DNA of 64,000 bases, from the NCBI GenBank assembly GCA_021904315.1, contig CM038926.1, positions 3,520,390 through 3,584,389 on the forward strand. Direction: 5' to 3'. This DNA is from Sphagnum magellanicum (taxonomy: Eukaryota; Streptophyta; Sphagnopsida; Sphagnales; Sphagnaceae). A program made the translations under genes and the position numbers. The notes beneath the pieces are model-generated. The model saw only the letters and a program-made list of their open reading frames with translations, was not told the DNA's origin and ran no database searches. Of this stretch, positions 43,863 through 56,864 are shown one piece after another; position 1 is the first letter of the stretch, and the number at the start of each line of letters is the position of its first letter.

Positions 43863-46743
43863 TGAGGATTGTTAGTTGCTAGTCAATACTGACTCTGCCT
43901 CAAATTGTTTTTCTGTGAACATCTGGACATTTATGTGCTAGTGGACAGAAACATATGTTTGTCTCCTCACCCCTGTTTTTTCACAAATGCCAGTAAATAA
44001 AATCTTTAGAAGGGATGTTCTCTTGCAACTTTATGGTATACCAGATCCCATTGTTGCAGACCAGATCACAAGGACTTTTTAGCTTCTGGACAAATATGTG
44101 CTCAAGAGCCATTGTCTGAAGTCAGAAATATTGGTATGTTCATATCTCTTCACTGCAAATGCTCATAAGTACAGCTATTTCATTAACATTGCCAGATATG
44201 ACACCACACATCTTTGAGATGTCAGTGGGCAACCTGCACTAAATCCTGAGACTCATAAACTGAAGGAAAGCTGAAAGTAGTTCAATGAGATCTTTTTTTA
44301 TTTTCTGTACAAACAAGGTATCAAAGATACTCAAATGTCCAGAAGTTATAGAGAAGAGTTTGACAAACTATAAGGCACCTATCTTCATCATCCCAATTTT
44401 TACACAAATGATTTCCATGCAATTGGAATGTGGAGCTTTTGCACAATCTCCTCAATCCAAGACGGTGAAAGGAATCCTTGCAACCTAGCACTGCTTTTTT
44501 CGGAGGATAGTTTTGGTCTCTCAACCTCTACAATTGAAACAATTTACCTAACCTTTCATAGTTCTAGTTAAAGCAACAATTGGTGGAGACAAAAAACCAG
44601 ATCAGACAAGTTTCCACTCCAGGGCGTTTCCTACAAGATTCACTAGTTCTATGGGCAAAAAAAGCTTCACAAAAAACCACTCAAATGGCTTCCTTGCATA
44701 GTTCTGTGAAAGAAAACTGCATGGCCATCATGAAAGCAAGTGAGCAAGTGACACTTCTTTATTCTTGTTTGATCTGGATATGGGCTCACTCAGCACATAG
44801 TTCGGCAGGTCATACTTGGCACCTATGAAAACCATCAAACAAAGATTAACCCATGTTAGGACATGACAACTGTGCTAATCAACAAAACACGGTTACAACT
44901 TACAGATAATAAGGTCAAAGATTAATCATCATACACTTAATCATTGCATTTAGCACTCTGAGTTAAGATCCAAAGCTATTGCTTCAGGATTTGCATCTAA
45001 TTTTGAGGTTGGTTTAGATTTGTAGCAGATAGAAGATATGAACTTTGATCTGAATTGCAAGGGTATAACATAACATCTCCTAGACATGTATTGGGACTTC
45101 CAGAATCCACACACCTAATACCTTCACGACTTTCTCACCTTCGCTTCTAAGGGGGTTACCTTTCTGGAAAAACAATGCAAACTAACCTCAAATCTTCAAA
45201 TTTTTTTTAGTTGATAGATTTGAAGCGTCCAATTAAATGTGTTCACCAATTGCAGTGGATTAATGTAAAAGGTCAAAGTCAGAGGTCTATACCATTATCT
45301 TTATCAGCCAATTACACCATACACACACCTTCAGTGAAGTCTCAAAAGTTTCACTGTCACAAAGAGATTTAAAAGGAATTCTACAAACTCAAAAACTGTG
45401 GAGACAAGAGGCCATGGGTGTTCGTTTGGGCTCTTTAGTTATTAGAACCTACCTTTCTGACCACCATAGTGCAGAGCAGTGCCCCAGAATTCATCTCACA
45501 TTTGCTTCAACCGTGCCCTTGTAGTGACCTCAGTATGCTTCCATGCTTTTGGCCTCCTCACCTTCTTCTTTTGATGCCCTGCCACCCCTAACAACCCAAT
45601 CTGTCACTATTCACTGGACCCAAAGTTTTAACCAAGTGCAGGTGTGTGGTGCTCTCCTTGGTAGTGATGAACTCTACAAGGGTGTTTACAAGCTATGGTG
45701 GACCCAATTGGAATCACAATTTGATGTACACAAACTATTAAAATTTTTCTTAAAGATTCCATTTTCTTGACTTGGGCCTTAAAAATAAAGTAAGCTAAGA
45801 CAATCATGAATGTCAATTTATTATATTCTTATTTTTTCTAGTAAATGTAGAATACTCACTTTATGAAATTTGCTTTAAACACCCTATTTGACAACAATGT
45901 ACCATTTTTTACTAATTAAATTTTTTAAACAATTAAATATAAACAAGACAAAAGGCATCTTCACTTTCAATGGAAGAACATTTTATAGCTTACAAACATC
46001 ATGATTATCACCAATGTTATAACGTAATGTATCATCAAATGTTTAAATCTGCATTTCATGATTTTAAAAGAAAATGAAAACACTTTGATAGAAGATTTTT
46101 TTTGTATATATAAACATTTGCCTCGGTTGAAGAGGGTTGATTCCATGGGCTCCATGAAAGGTTGCTTGTTCCTGCAAATTCTCTTCCACACTGTGCTTCC
46201 TTTTGTTGCAGCTATAAACATCTGCCGTGTAGAAACAACAATTGTTACATTTACAGATTGCACTCAAAGCAGATTACAAAGCTACAGTTTGCAATTGCCC
46301 TTGATTAACCTGCATAAAGCCTATTATAAGGACTTGTGAATCTTTCGCAATCAAAGAAGGTGGTTGAAAACCCATTGAAAAAAAGAGAAACAAAATCCAT
46401 ATATAGGAGCTCCTACAAGTGTGTGCAACAATGAAAGTTACTCATTGGGATCTACCATGCTTCAATGCATGAATTGAGAAGATAGTAAGATGGGAAGAAC
46501 ACAAGGAGACCATCTGGTACAATGCGTGAAAAGTTCATTGTACCCACCCACAAGCCCATTTCCATCTCAGCTGCCAAGTTCATGCACATACACCTACAAA
46601 GATAGACAATGCTATGTCAGTCTCACTCTAGATAAAAAAGACAATATGAATGCCTCTTGCATCTAATATCCATACAAGATTGTTTGCCAACAGTCTCAGT
46701 TCATGGATCTAGAAAGTTTAGAGTGTCAACAGATTTCCAGAGC
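43863..46743. other. Stretch between the ClpX relic and the PLS-PPR pseudogene
   Basis: Only short frames occur here. Some pieces read like protein (plus strand near 44030-44130 with LYGIPDPIVADQITR; minus strand near 44700-44820 with KYDLPNYVLSEPISRSNKN), but I cannot name a family and see no complete exon with clean splice sites. They may be remains of further gene fragments. Confidence 0.3.
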
Positions 46744-47775
46744 TCACCTTGTAAGAACCAACATGTGGCACATTGTTGCCCTGAAAAATGATGTGTAGTG
46801 CATCCCAAAGAGCTTGTAGCCTGCACATGGTTCCCCCACTGAGCCTTCAAGAAGGTCAATCCTACAGTTCAAGTGCTCAATTGTCAGTGCAATGCGGTGG
46901 TCTTTGGACATATGATGAAAATACCAGAGTCCTTTGTCAACTAGGCCTCCATTGTTATGGGCAGAAAGAACAGGTACAAATGTGACACTGTCAGGTCTTA
47001 TGCCTTCAGATACCATTTGATGAAAGAGTTCTAAGGCCTCTCCGCCATGGCTGGGCTGCCCAAGACTTGCTAACATTGCACTCCATGTTACCAAATCCCT
47101 TTTAAGCATCCTGTTAAAGATGTTGTGGGCATCCATAACACTACCACACTTAACATACATGTCAATGAGACCATTCCTGACACGAATGTCTGACTCTAGT
47201 GAAGTTGCCACAATGTTACCATGGAGCAATCTGGCTCCTTGCAGGGATGCTTCATCAGCACATGGCTTACATAGGCAAATAAACAGCACAGGGTCAGGTT
47301 CCATGCCTTCCTGTTGCATTTGATGAAAAACATTCACAGCTTCCACATACATGTTGTGTTCACTGTATGCATTGATCATTGCAGTCCATGAAATGACATT
47401 GTGAACCTTCATTTTGTCAAAGATATGCTGGGCATCTTGCAAGCTGCCACATTTAGCAAACATGTTAACAAGAGCAGTTGCAATGACAACATCAGTCCCC
47501 AATCCAGCTTTAACAAATTGGGCATGCACCCACTTTCCATGATCCAAAGCTTATGAAATTGCACATGCTTTAATGAGGCCAATGAAAGGGACACCATTTA
47601 GCTATACATTTTCGTGCTGCATTTGCTGAAGGAGTTCAAATGCTTCATCAACACTGCCATTGTGAGCACACCCAGCACATAAATGTATCTTTAACTTTGG
47701 ATCCATGGATTTTAATTGATAAAACATAACATAAGCAAGATATTTTCCAGATAAATTTTCTGGAAGAATGCAAAC
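46744..47775 (-). pseudogene. PLS-class pentatricopeptide repeat protein pseudogene
   Basis: The minus strand encodes about seven PPR units of the P-L-S type. These include VIATALVNMFAKCGSLQDA (S), VISWTAMINAYSEHNMYVEA (P), VRNGLIDMYVKCGSVMDA (S), LVTWSAMLASLGQPSHGGEA (P) and SVTFVPVLSAHNNGGLVDKG (L). Such proteins bind organelle RNA and, with E/DYW domains, direct C-to-U editing. The longest open part is 46744-47547. Two in-frame stops at 47602-47604 and 47551-47553 separate it from more PPR sequence reaching to about 47775 (GSVDEAFELLQQMQ). At the 3' end the frame leaves the PPR pattern after HLNCRIDLLEG, and E and DYW domains are missing. The repeat wording resembles fern PPR proteins. It is probably a pseudogene, though heavy RNA editing does not apply to nuclear genes. 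Confidence 0.8.
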
Positions 47776-49530
47776 TCTTCAACAGTGCAGCCATCTGTTG
47801 AATTGGATAGCAAAGCTCAACACACAAAAGAGATTTGAAAAGGTGTCTTTTGCAACAGAGATATGAACCATTGCAGTATGACAGCCACATGAGTGAAATC
47901 CAAAATCTTGGCCAAATTGACAGGGAGTTTGACAAAAAGGGGCATACATACCTCTAACTGTCTACCAGCATGTTGCCTCATTCCAGCAACATCATACATG
48001 ACAATGAGGTAGACCCTAAGCAAACAGGAGACAAATAGTCATTAACTCCAGGGCAAAGTGCCATTGACATTGTCAAACCAACACACATAGTAGAATGAGA
48101 GGACAACATGCTGCCCAAGCCAAGGAGCATTCTCAAGCCCTATCTCCTTTCCACAAAATATGTTGTGAACACCTTCATCACCTGCATCGCCAACAATTCA
48201 ATTAAAGAAGATGATTGCTGACTTTGGAGCAACAATAAGTGCACACCGCAAAGAAATATCTCCATGAGAATCAAGAAATTTCCATTCCCAAAACTAAGAA
48301 AAGTCAGAACAATTTTTTTGCAAAGAAACCATAGAGTAAGACTAAGCTATCCTATGAAAGTAGTGGTTGGATGCCCCATGGAAAATTACCCACCTGAATT
48401 TCATTACTGATTGCAACCTTCCTCTGACGATTCAAGTACAACATCTACATTGTGCTTGTCAAGTGGCCGGCTTTGAGTTCTAAAGTTCCACATTTGACCT
48501 TTGAGCTAAATAGCCAATGGGTTTGGGTAGTTCATCAAAAATTGGAGATCACATTGCCTTCATTGGTGACTTAGGATGTATTTGTTGTTGTTGAGTCACC
48601 AATGAAAAACTAATGCAAAAGTCAACCTCGCAACTATTCCATTTACCTTTGACCTCCATTTTTTTGCCCAATTTCTTGATTTTTTTTCATGTTCATGCAA
48701 GTAGCAAGTTCATGATTTTGTGTGTTTTGGCAAAGGCTAGAAAAGCTTTGATTTGAAAATTGGAAATTATGTTTCTAACCCATGGTATCATTGATGCTCT
48801 TAGGATTGTGTGTCCCCAGTATTGGTCATAGTCAAAATGTGATGCATGATTTGCTAAACACCTTCAAGTTATATATTAAATCAACTCTATGCATGTTATG
48901 CCATAACCCACAAGGTGGATGAACAAAATATGTTGGTGGGTGAGCTCTTCAATATGTTGGTAATGGCTTTGATTACCAACAAGGCATGTTTGAACTCACA
49001 ATTAAATCAAATGCTATGGTGCCCCATTTTAATTTGAATCCTTTCACAAAAATGTGGGGCCTTGTGACAACATTTTGAATATTCGTTTCCAACTTTGCAA
49101 AGTATCTAAAACTAGTTGAATTGGGCAAGCCATAGATAATAGGTGGTGTGGAAGGCAAAATATGCTACTCTACTTTGGTTTTTATGAAATTAAAGCTTTG
49201 CAATAAGTTCTTTACCCATTTGCCACTTGTGCACATGTTTGCACAATGATTTTATACTTAGCAAAATATCCCATATAAAGAATGCATTAAACATGGAAAG
49301 CAACATGACACCAATATTGTTATGATGGTTAAAGTGTTTTGTGGGCTTCTTAGGCCTATTTAATCAAATGCAAAAACTTGATGGCTTATGTTTTTAGCTT
49401 TGTTAAATTCATTGTTGATTTTACAAGCCAAACACCTTGGTTTCCATTTTGTTGGCATGGTCTCCTCATTTTCCATAGTTTTATTGCAATGGTTTATTTT
49501 TGTTAGGTTTTATGAAGTTGTAAATGTATG
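47776..49530. other. Gene-less stretch
   Basis: No reading frame with recognisable content is present. The first 300 bases have the composition of the adjacent PPR pseudogene and may hold its decayed 5' part. The rest is AT-rich intergenic sequence. Confidence 0.5.
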
Positions 49531-49534
49531 GTAA

Positions 49535-49600
49535 GTAGGTAGGTCCTACCTAAAATAGATACCTACTTAAGTAGGTACCTAGGTAGTTAGGTGAAAAAAA
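49535..49600. repeat. CTACCTA/TAGGTAGG block, copy 3, with an 18-bp perfect palindrome
   Basis: The block contains GTAGGTAGGTCCTACCTA and, at 49560-49577, the perfect palindrome TACCTACTTAAGTAGGTA. It resembles the blocks inside the two CACTA-like elements, but I could not find CACTA ends around it. Confidence 0.8.
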
Positions 49601-50969
49601 CATAAATATATATGAGGGGTAAGTAGATAAATATCTTTATTTTATTTTGGATTGTCCACTTGGGTTGAACCTTTTTGATTGGTTCATCCAAAATGCCACA
49701 ATGTTTCAATATGAAATTGTAATACAAATCACCTTCTTTATATAATGTTTAAAATGAAAATGGATAATAAAAAATATGGATAAAATTTGAGGTTGCAAGT
49801 GAATAAGTAAGTAGGCAAATGAGTGATCAACTAACTAATTAATTAACTATTCACCTACCCACTTATCAACCTACTTATTATTCCATTAGTTATATTAACT
49901 TCTATTAGTAGCAATAATTATTAGTCAATAGTTATCATCAATTAATGAATTAGTTAATAATAATAATTCATCAATAATTGTTAATAACACATGTTATTAT
50001 TGATTATTAACTATTATTTTGGATACCCAAGTTAACACTATATGTTATATATAAATACATTTTGACTACAATTGATTATATATCATATATGTTATGCCTT
50101 CTATCACATTAATATGAACAACTTTTGCTAAAGTCACATTTTCAAAATCCATAATTTTAAGGTCAAAAAGCACTTTTGAGCCAAATGTGTTCAAATCCTT
50201 TTGTCTTTTTACATTATCAGTGTTGAAATCCTTTCCAATTTTCAAAAGGATGATGCACATTTGATAGAAAAAAAATGATGTTTGAAAAAAACAAAGATTG
50301 TCCATTCTCAAGGTTTGAATGTTTTAAATATGTGAAAATATTTTTTATGTGTGTCAATCTTTGAGCATGTGAAATTTGCAACTATTGGAAAATATTTCAA
50401 AACATTTAAATGACCCTTGCGATCTTTCAAACATACAAAAATTAGTTTTAAAAAGTGTCCATTCACTTGGGGGGCTCTTTTGATTGTGTTTCCTATTAGC
50501 TATTAGTTGTCAAGTAACCCATAATTATTGAATTAATTAATTAATTAATTATTAATTTTCCAAATAATTAAATAACTATAAATTAAAACTAATATTAAGT
50601 TAACCAATTAATTTTTTTTAAGGTATTGATTAATAGTTCAAAATTAGTTATTTAATAAATTTTACTTAATAATTATCAAATAATTAATAAATTATTATAA
50701 AAATATATATTAACCATCAATTATCAAATTATTAATGAAATCAAAATAACTATTATTTAATCATTATTGTTATTTAATTAATTAACTTGTAACTATTAGT
50801 AATTATTACTTATTACTATAATTCGTATTAAAGCATGTAATCCCGTTACAATACATGTTAATTTAACTTTACATACACTTTGTATACATTTATTGGAACC
50901 TTAATATCAAAGTCATTTAACTTAATGGTATAAACCTTGGATAGACATGTAATATGGACATTATATATT

Positions 50970-51012
<43 letters not shown>

Positions 51013-53340
51013 ACATATGTAATTTTATGTATGGTTGATATAATTTAATATGTTTTAAATATGAACTACATATGAGTTCAATACACCTTTATATACCCAT
51101 AAAGTTACAATTAATTTTGATCACGTTTGTGATTGATGGACCATAAATGACCTTCTAGCATGGAAACATTGGTAAAACGATTTCATTGAAAGGATGAAGC
51201 CAATAGTTGCAACAAAATCACAAAAGTGATTTAAAATTTTGATAATTTAACTTATAATTGCAATTGTTACCATGGCTAGTTGTAAATAACAATTAATCAC
51301 ACATAGTTATAAATGGAGTGATTGCATGCTAGCCTATTTCTACTTGTGGATTGTAATAATGAATTTATCAACAGGGCCATCCAAAATTACAACCTCAAAT
51401 GGATTTTAACCAATTATACACCAAATTATTTTCACAATTGGCCCCCTTGGCTACTTTGCAAAAGTGAAAAGAAAAGAAAAAACCTTGGTGAAAGCTTGGG
51501 TTTTGGCCAAGGAAATCATCCCAACCATCTAGCTCTAGAAAGGGTTGGCAGATTTCAGGTGAGTGGAAGGCATTTATAGGGCCTTAGTCCAAATTTGCAA
51601 CTACATCAACCCCATGGAGGTGTTTATAACAAGGAATAAGAGGAAGATAGCTAAAATGGCCTATGCTAGCTAAAAAATATGATGTGTATTTATCAAATCT
51701 CACCTTGTACTCTACTATGGTCATACACCCTTGGGTCAATTCCATCAATTCCAACTCCATGGATGAGCATAATCTGGAAGGTGGTATTGAAATCTACGAA
51801 AACTTGTTGGAACTTTGTCCACATAATTATTTATTTATGTTTCTCTTTCATTCAAACCCACCTTTTTTTAATCATCTTCCACATCTAAAGAGACATGGCT
51901 TGGATCTTATTGACGTCCATGTAAACTTCACAAATTTTTTTTAAAAAAAATCTCAATGACACCTCAAATATTGAAACATTGGGGTGACCATAAAATTTTA
52001 AAAGGTGCATCATTTTTTGTAGTTCCTTGTCTATTTTACACCTATTGAATTACCTTTCCACACCAACACCCATGTTATTCGATTGTGGTTTTGATCTATG
52101 GGGTCTTTTGCTATCGTCTACAACACCCCAGATCATCTTCACCAAATCTTTAATTATTATGGTTGCATTACTACTTGAATTCACTAGTATTATAATAGGA
52201 GCCTAACAATTAATTAGGTGACCTTATTAGTTGGCTAGCCATCCATAGTTTCAAACACCTTGTCACATCATCGATGTGTTGAGGCTTCACTTGCAAAATT
52301 CACACCTAATTCAGACTTTGGTTCAGAATTACATTATATCATTATAACATTTTTGTTTTATAAGGGGACAAAATAAATACAAATTCCACTCCCTTCAAGC
52401 CCCTAAAAAACGTTCAAAGCAACATAATAACACAAAAGTTAACCTACATTGTTAGGCAACCAAAACTCCCATCATAATTTATTGAACCTTTAATCATCGT
52501 AAAGAAACTAGTAATAAACCATTCTTAGGGCTTTTTCCAATTTGATGGCTTTGTGACGCAAACGGCCACTTAAATGGTTAGCAACCAAAAAAAAACCTCA
52601 AGAACCAAGCTTCTAGAGAGCTTTCTTGAGTCTAGCTCTCTTTGAATCTTGACCCTCTTTGCAAACATAATCTCTTTGCCACAACCCCAATTACGACAAG
52701 CATAAAGGTAAGTGCTTCAAAATTTTATAATAATTCAAAATATTTACACACTTGCTCTATTTATAAGAAGTACTTACATTGATTGTGTGAAAGTGTAGAT
52801 TTACCATTCAACCACGAATTCTAAAAGTTTCAATTATTTCTATTCTAATTTAATGATGTTGAACATACCATGTATGCTTGGTATTTTTGGAATGCACCAT
52901 GTGATGTTGTTTCTTTTAGCCATTCCTTGCACTTAATCAAATGCTCCTTGCCATTAATGCATGAAGGATGTAACATGCTCCCCCACTTAAAGTAACATAT
53001 TTTTTCCAATACAAAACATGGGATTATTATTTTTAATTACTTTTTTTCTTCCCAAGTGGCATCATCTAGTAAGAAACCTTTCCATTTTATCAAATATTAT
53101 TTCTATGCATATGACCCTTTCTTTTTCACACGTGCCTTTATAATTTCTTGAAGTTCAACTAGGGCTTGTCTACCTTAACATGTGGTAGTTCTAGGACAAA
53201 CTGATTAGGGTCTTGCACATGCAAAAAAATATTTTATCAAAAATTCCTTATTTTAGCAAAAAAATTCTTACAAATTTAAAACAAAATTGCCAAAAGTCAC
53301 CATAACTAGTGTGAACCCTGTGCATAATGCACAAGTGTGT
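49601..53340. other. Gene-less AT-rich stretch
   Basis: This is very AT-rich from 49860 to 50840, with TTAATTAATTAATTAATT phrases. A frame at 51663-51944 and others are short and lack recognisable domains. I see no genes. Confidence 0.55.
50972..51008. repeat. (AT)n microsatellite
   Basis: About 18 uninterrupted AT units. Confidence 0.97.
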
Positions 53341-53344
53341 TATC

Positions 53345-53455
53345 TCAAGAAAAAGAAAAAAGAGAGAAAAAAAAAGGCCCAGGAAAAAAAGTGAGAGCAA
53401 GGAAAAAAAAAAACATGATAAGAAAAAGGCTCAAGGGAAAAAAAAAAAAACTACT
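53345..53455. repeat. Purine-rich A/G tract
   Basis: AAGAAAAAGAAAAAAGAG and similar runs, almost without pyrimidines, immediately precede the GC-rich hairpin block. Confidence 0.85.
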
Positions 53456-53459
53456 GACC

Positions 53460-53715
53460 AAATAAACTGACCCCTGGGGGGCAGTTTCATCCCATCCATG
53501 AAATCCCATGAAATCCCAGTTTCATCCCATGGTTTCCATCGGATCACTGAACCTTTCCCGTGCCAGGTCCATCAGTTGGGTAATAACTGTCACAGACAGA
53601 CAGAACCCCCCCCCCCCCCCCCCCCTTCTACAAAGCACACCACAGGGAACGGGCAGTGACTGGAAGAATTTTCCAGGCACTGCCCACACAGACAGACACC
53701 ACTGTTGCTTTAATA
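53460..53715. repeat. GC-rich block with C20 tract and strong hairpin
   Basis: An abrupt GC-rich island lies in AT-rich DNA. It begins with near-direct repeats of TTTCATCCCAT and GAAATCCCA, then has 20 consecutive C (53606-53625). Next comes an inverted repeat GGGCAGTGACTGGAA (53651-53665) facing TTCCAGGCACTGCCC (53671-53685) across a 5-base loop, with 14 of 15 pairs. ACAGACAGACAG occurs on both sides. It ends at TTTAATATATAAG. It looks like a discrete inserted element of unknown type. Confidence 0.7.
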
Positions 53716-55490
53716 TATAAGATTGCCTACAATATGTAAGGGTGCTTAAGATTTTCAACGTTCATATTGTGAATATTGGCAAGTTTGGCTAAATACATTT
53801 ATGGATGATCCACATTTGAATAACATTACAAAATTGGTTCTACAAGAAAGTTACTACATAAATTTAATATTGGTACTAGGTTAGTTTCAAACTTGAACTA
53901 TGTATACTAACCTATATTAACTTATACTAACCTATAAAATATTAATATAGGTAGAATCACACTACTTCCTTACCCAATTGGGTGTGAAATTCTCTTACAA
54001 AGAATCAAAACTTGAATTTTAAATTTTTTGTAGAACCTTTTTGAGAACCACATAAAAGGTCCTATCAAATGTATAAACTATAAACATCCTTGAAATTCTC
54101 CTTGTTGTTTTATACCTTTGTACATTTTCCGAATATGAGGGGTGTGTTTCCATTAAAAAAAAAATTTGTAAGGTTTCGATAAACTTACTTGGAAACTAAA
54201 CTAAAATGTTCATGTGAAATTAAATCTACATTAAAACAAATGATATAAGTGTTGGATATGTAAACACATGAAAGATGAATCCAAAGTAACTTACACCTTA
54301 CCATTAGGTCAGTTTTGTCATTAAATAATCCTCAAAATAGGGAAATGAAATTTTGTGAAACAAGGGGTGTGTCACACTATGGCCTTGCCATTTACTTTTA
54401 AAACTATCTTAAGGGAAAAGAAGAATTATGGAAATTCAAATATTTCACGATGCAAAAACTGTAATCTTCAAAAAAATCCTCTAAGAAAACCAAACTTTTA
54501 AAGATGTCATAACTCTATAACTAATCTCAAGTTTCAACACAAGCCAAAATATCATCTTTCAAAAATCTTCATATAAAAATAGACTTGCTACTTAGGGCCA
54601 AAATCCCTTAAGCTATTATACTCTATGATGAATCTAAACACAATATCCTAGGTAAGGCCAACAAAAAAAACACAACAAAAAAATGAATGGTCAATCTTAA
54701 ACGGATTAAAATAAGAATTATGCTAGTTCATTTGAATATAAATATGCAACTTTTAATCTAACAACATGTTTGTAAAATGTTTAACAATGTTATAAATTTC
54801 CCTAAAATACATGTTGATTTTGTAGATGAAGTGATATTTTGTATTCATAAACTATTGGTTGATGTATCCAAAGAAAATTTTAATTTTGCTAACTATTTTA
54901 ATAGTTGGAACATTAACAACATCTTGATGAAATGTCCCTTGACAACAACAAATACAAATCTAATATTTTATACACATTTAATTCATTTTGTGTTTCCATC
55001 TAGATTCCATTCCAAGTTATTTTAGTTGGCCAACATGTGTTTGTTAGATTAAAATTTCAATGTGGCAAATGTGGAATTCGACGCACTAATACTCATTGCA
55101 AAAATAAATAAATAAATCGTGGTCCAATTGGCAATGCATTCATAGAAGTTATAATTAATGACCCACTAATTGATCCACATCACCTTCATCATTATGAGTT
55201 GACCATATACATGATCAATGGGAGTTTAGGGCATATGATTGGATGAAAGTAATCAAGGAATCATTTATAAATGGTCATGAGCCTTGAATGTGATTTATGA
55301 TAAATAAGTAAAATTACTGAACAAAATGACCCAAACCTTAAGAAATTCATCACAATGATTGTCAAAAGTAAACCAAATAATCTTTAACCTTTAAGTTTGT
55401 TGTAATTAAAACAACAAAATATGCAAACCTTAACAATGAGGATGGATGAACCTCAATTGAGTTAGTATATGTTTTCAGAATGGTAATTAG
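53716..55490. other. Gene-less AT-rich stretch with one possible coding remnant
   Basis: A plus-strand frame at 54777-55025 (82 codons, starting MFNNVINFPKIHVDFVD) and a short cysteine motif QCGKCGIRRTNTHCKNK near 55045-55100 read like protein, but no family is recognised. The remainder is AT-rich. Confidence 0.3.
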
Positions 55491-55499
55491 ATGTGTAAG

Positions 55500-55640
55500 A
55501 AATAGGTTACATATAAAGGTAAATAGGTAAGAAAACATATAACTACTAGGTAAGTAGATGGTCTATACATAGGGAAGGGTTATTTTTACTTATTACCTCC
55601 TAACAACCTACTTGTGGGTTATTAGTAGGTAGGTAGGGGG
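55500..55640. repeat. TAGGTAAG/TAGGTAGG block, copy 4, degenerate
   Basis: AGGTAAATAGGTAAG, CTAGGTAAGTAG and TTAGTAGGTAGGTAGGGG lie within 140 bp. This is a weaker version of the block found in the two CACTA-like elements. Confidence 0.5.
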
Positions 55641-56860
55641 AAAAAAACAACTAAGTCAACCACCATGGTTAGCTAGGGAATTGGAACCCAACAAGAAATT
55701 GTATCATGAACACTTTAAATCCATCTATCAAGGTGCACTAGTGGGTGTAGGTTCACCATGGCTGAGTTTAGGGTTGGTAACCCTAAACCCATTTTTATTC
55801 ATTTACCTTATTAAGGTTTCAAAAGGAGTTGCTTGGGACAACAACTCCCTATGTTGTTTCTTTGTTTTGTGCCATTTCCAATTGTGCTTGAGAGGCATCT
55901 TCATCAACCACTTTAGGCGACCACTTTAGGTGAGCAAGACACTCCCCCCACCAGTGTTTTTTCCCCCCCCCCTTAAGATGTTGTTTGAGTTTCTACTTAT
56001 TGGTGGTTCTTTTCCATTGAGTTGTTGGCACTTCTTATTATTCTTCTTCTTTTATTATTACCGCATCATATTTTTCGTTTGTTTGTAAGAATTTGGTTTT
56101 TAATACGAGAAGGTGGAAAGGGGGTGAGGGGAGCATGTGAAGGTGCCATAGCCAAAGGTGGAGGGTAATTGGCTCCTCCTATAACGACCACTTCTATTCA
56201 ACTAACGTTGCCTACAACCTCCACCATGTGGGTAAGTCATTCTCAAAATTGTCTCACACTCTGTTGTCCATCCTAAAACCTTAAAGATCAAAGTCATGGT
56301 CCCCTAGACAATTGAGGACTTTGAGGAGGAGGGCACAATAATGTTGTCTATGCATTCTACTACTATTTGTTTGTTTACATTTGTTGCAACAACAAGAATG
56401 ATTTTAAAGGTGAATCACCACCTTCATATATGGGCTCGAAGCATTAAAGTTGTTTGCAAATTTGGAATCAGAAGCTTACCTTCTCTTTGTGGCAACCTCA
56501 AATTGTATTCCACTCTTCCTATCTCTAGTGGGCTCCCATGTACATGTCTTTTTCTGCATCTTTCGTCTTTGCAATTACAATTATTCTTTTCAGAATCTAT
56601 GTTTCTACTTTGGGTCTTCTTTTGTCAACAAAACTCCCCACCTCCTTGCACTATTGTTTGTTCTTTGTTTGACATTATTGGTGGTGTTTTTGTCATACAT
56701 CAACCTTATTTTCTCCACATCACAAACTTCTTCAAAAGCTTGAAAGACAGGGTTGAACCTATACTCCAAGAAATCCAAGTTTCCCCTGATGTCCATTGTC
56801 GCAACACTTATATCTTTAAAACCTACTTCAACTTCCTCCTTTTATCTATTATTTTGGTCT
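55641..56860. other. Stretch with long but uninformative plus-strand frames
   Basis: The frame 56341-56862 has 173 codons, but its translation is a mix of Leu, Phe, Ser and Cys with no domain, membrane topology or homology that I can name. A shifted frame over the same bases is nearly as long, which points to compositional bias. I do not call a gene. Confidence 0.45.
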
Positions 56861-56864
56861 GAAA

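Noticed and set aside
56341-56862. 173-codon frame on the plus strand
   Set aside because: No domain or membrane pattern is seen, an equally open frame overlaps it in another register, and its residue use follows local T-richness.
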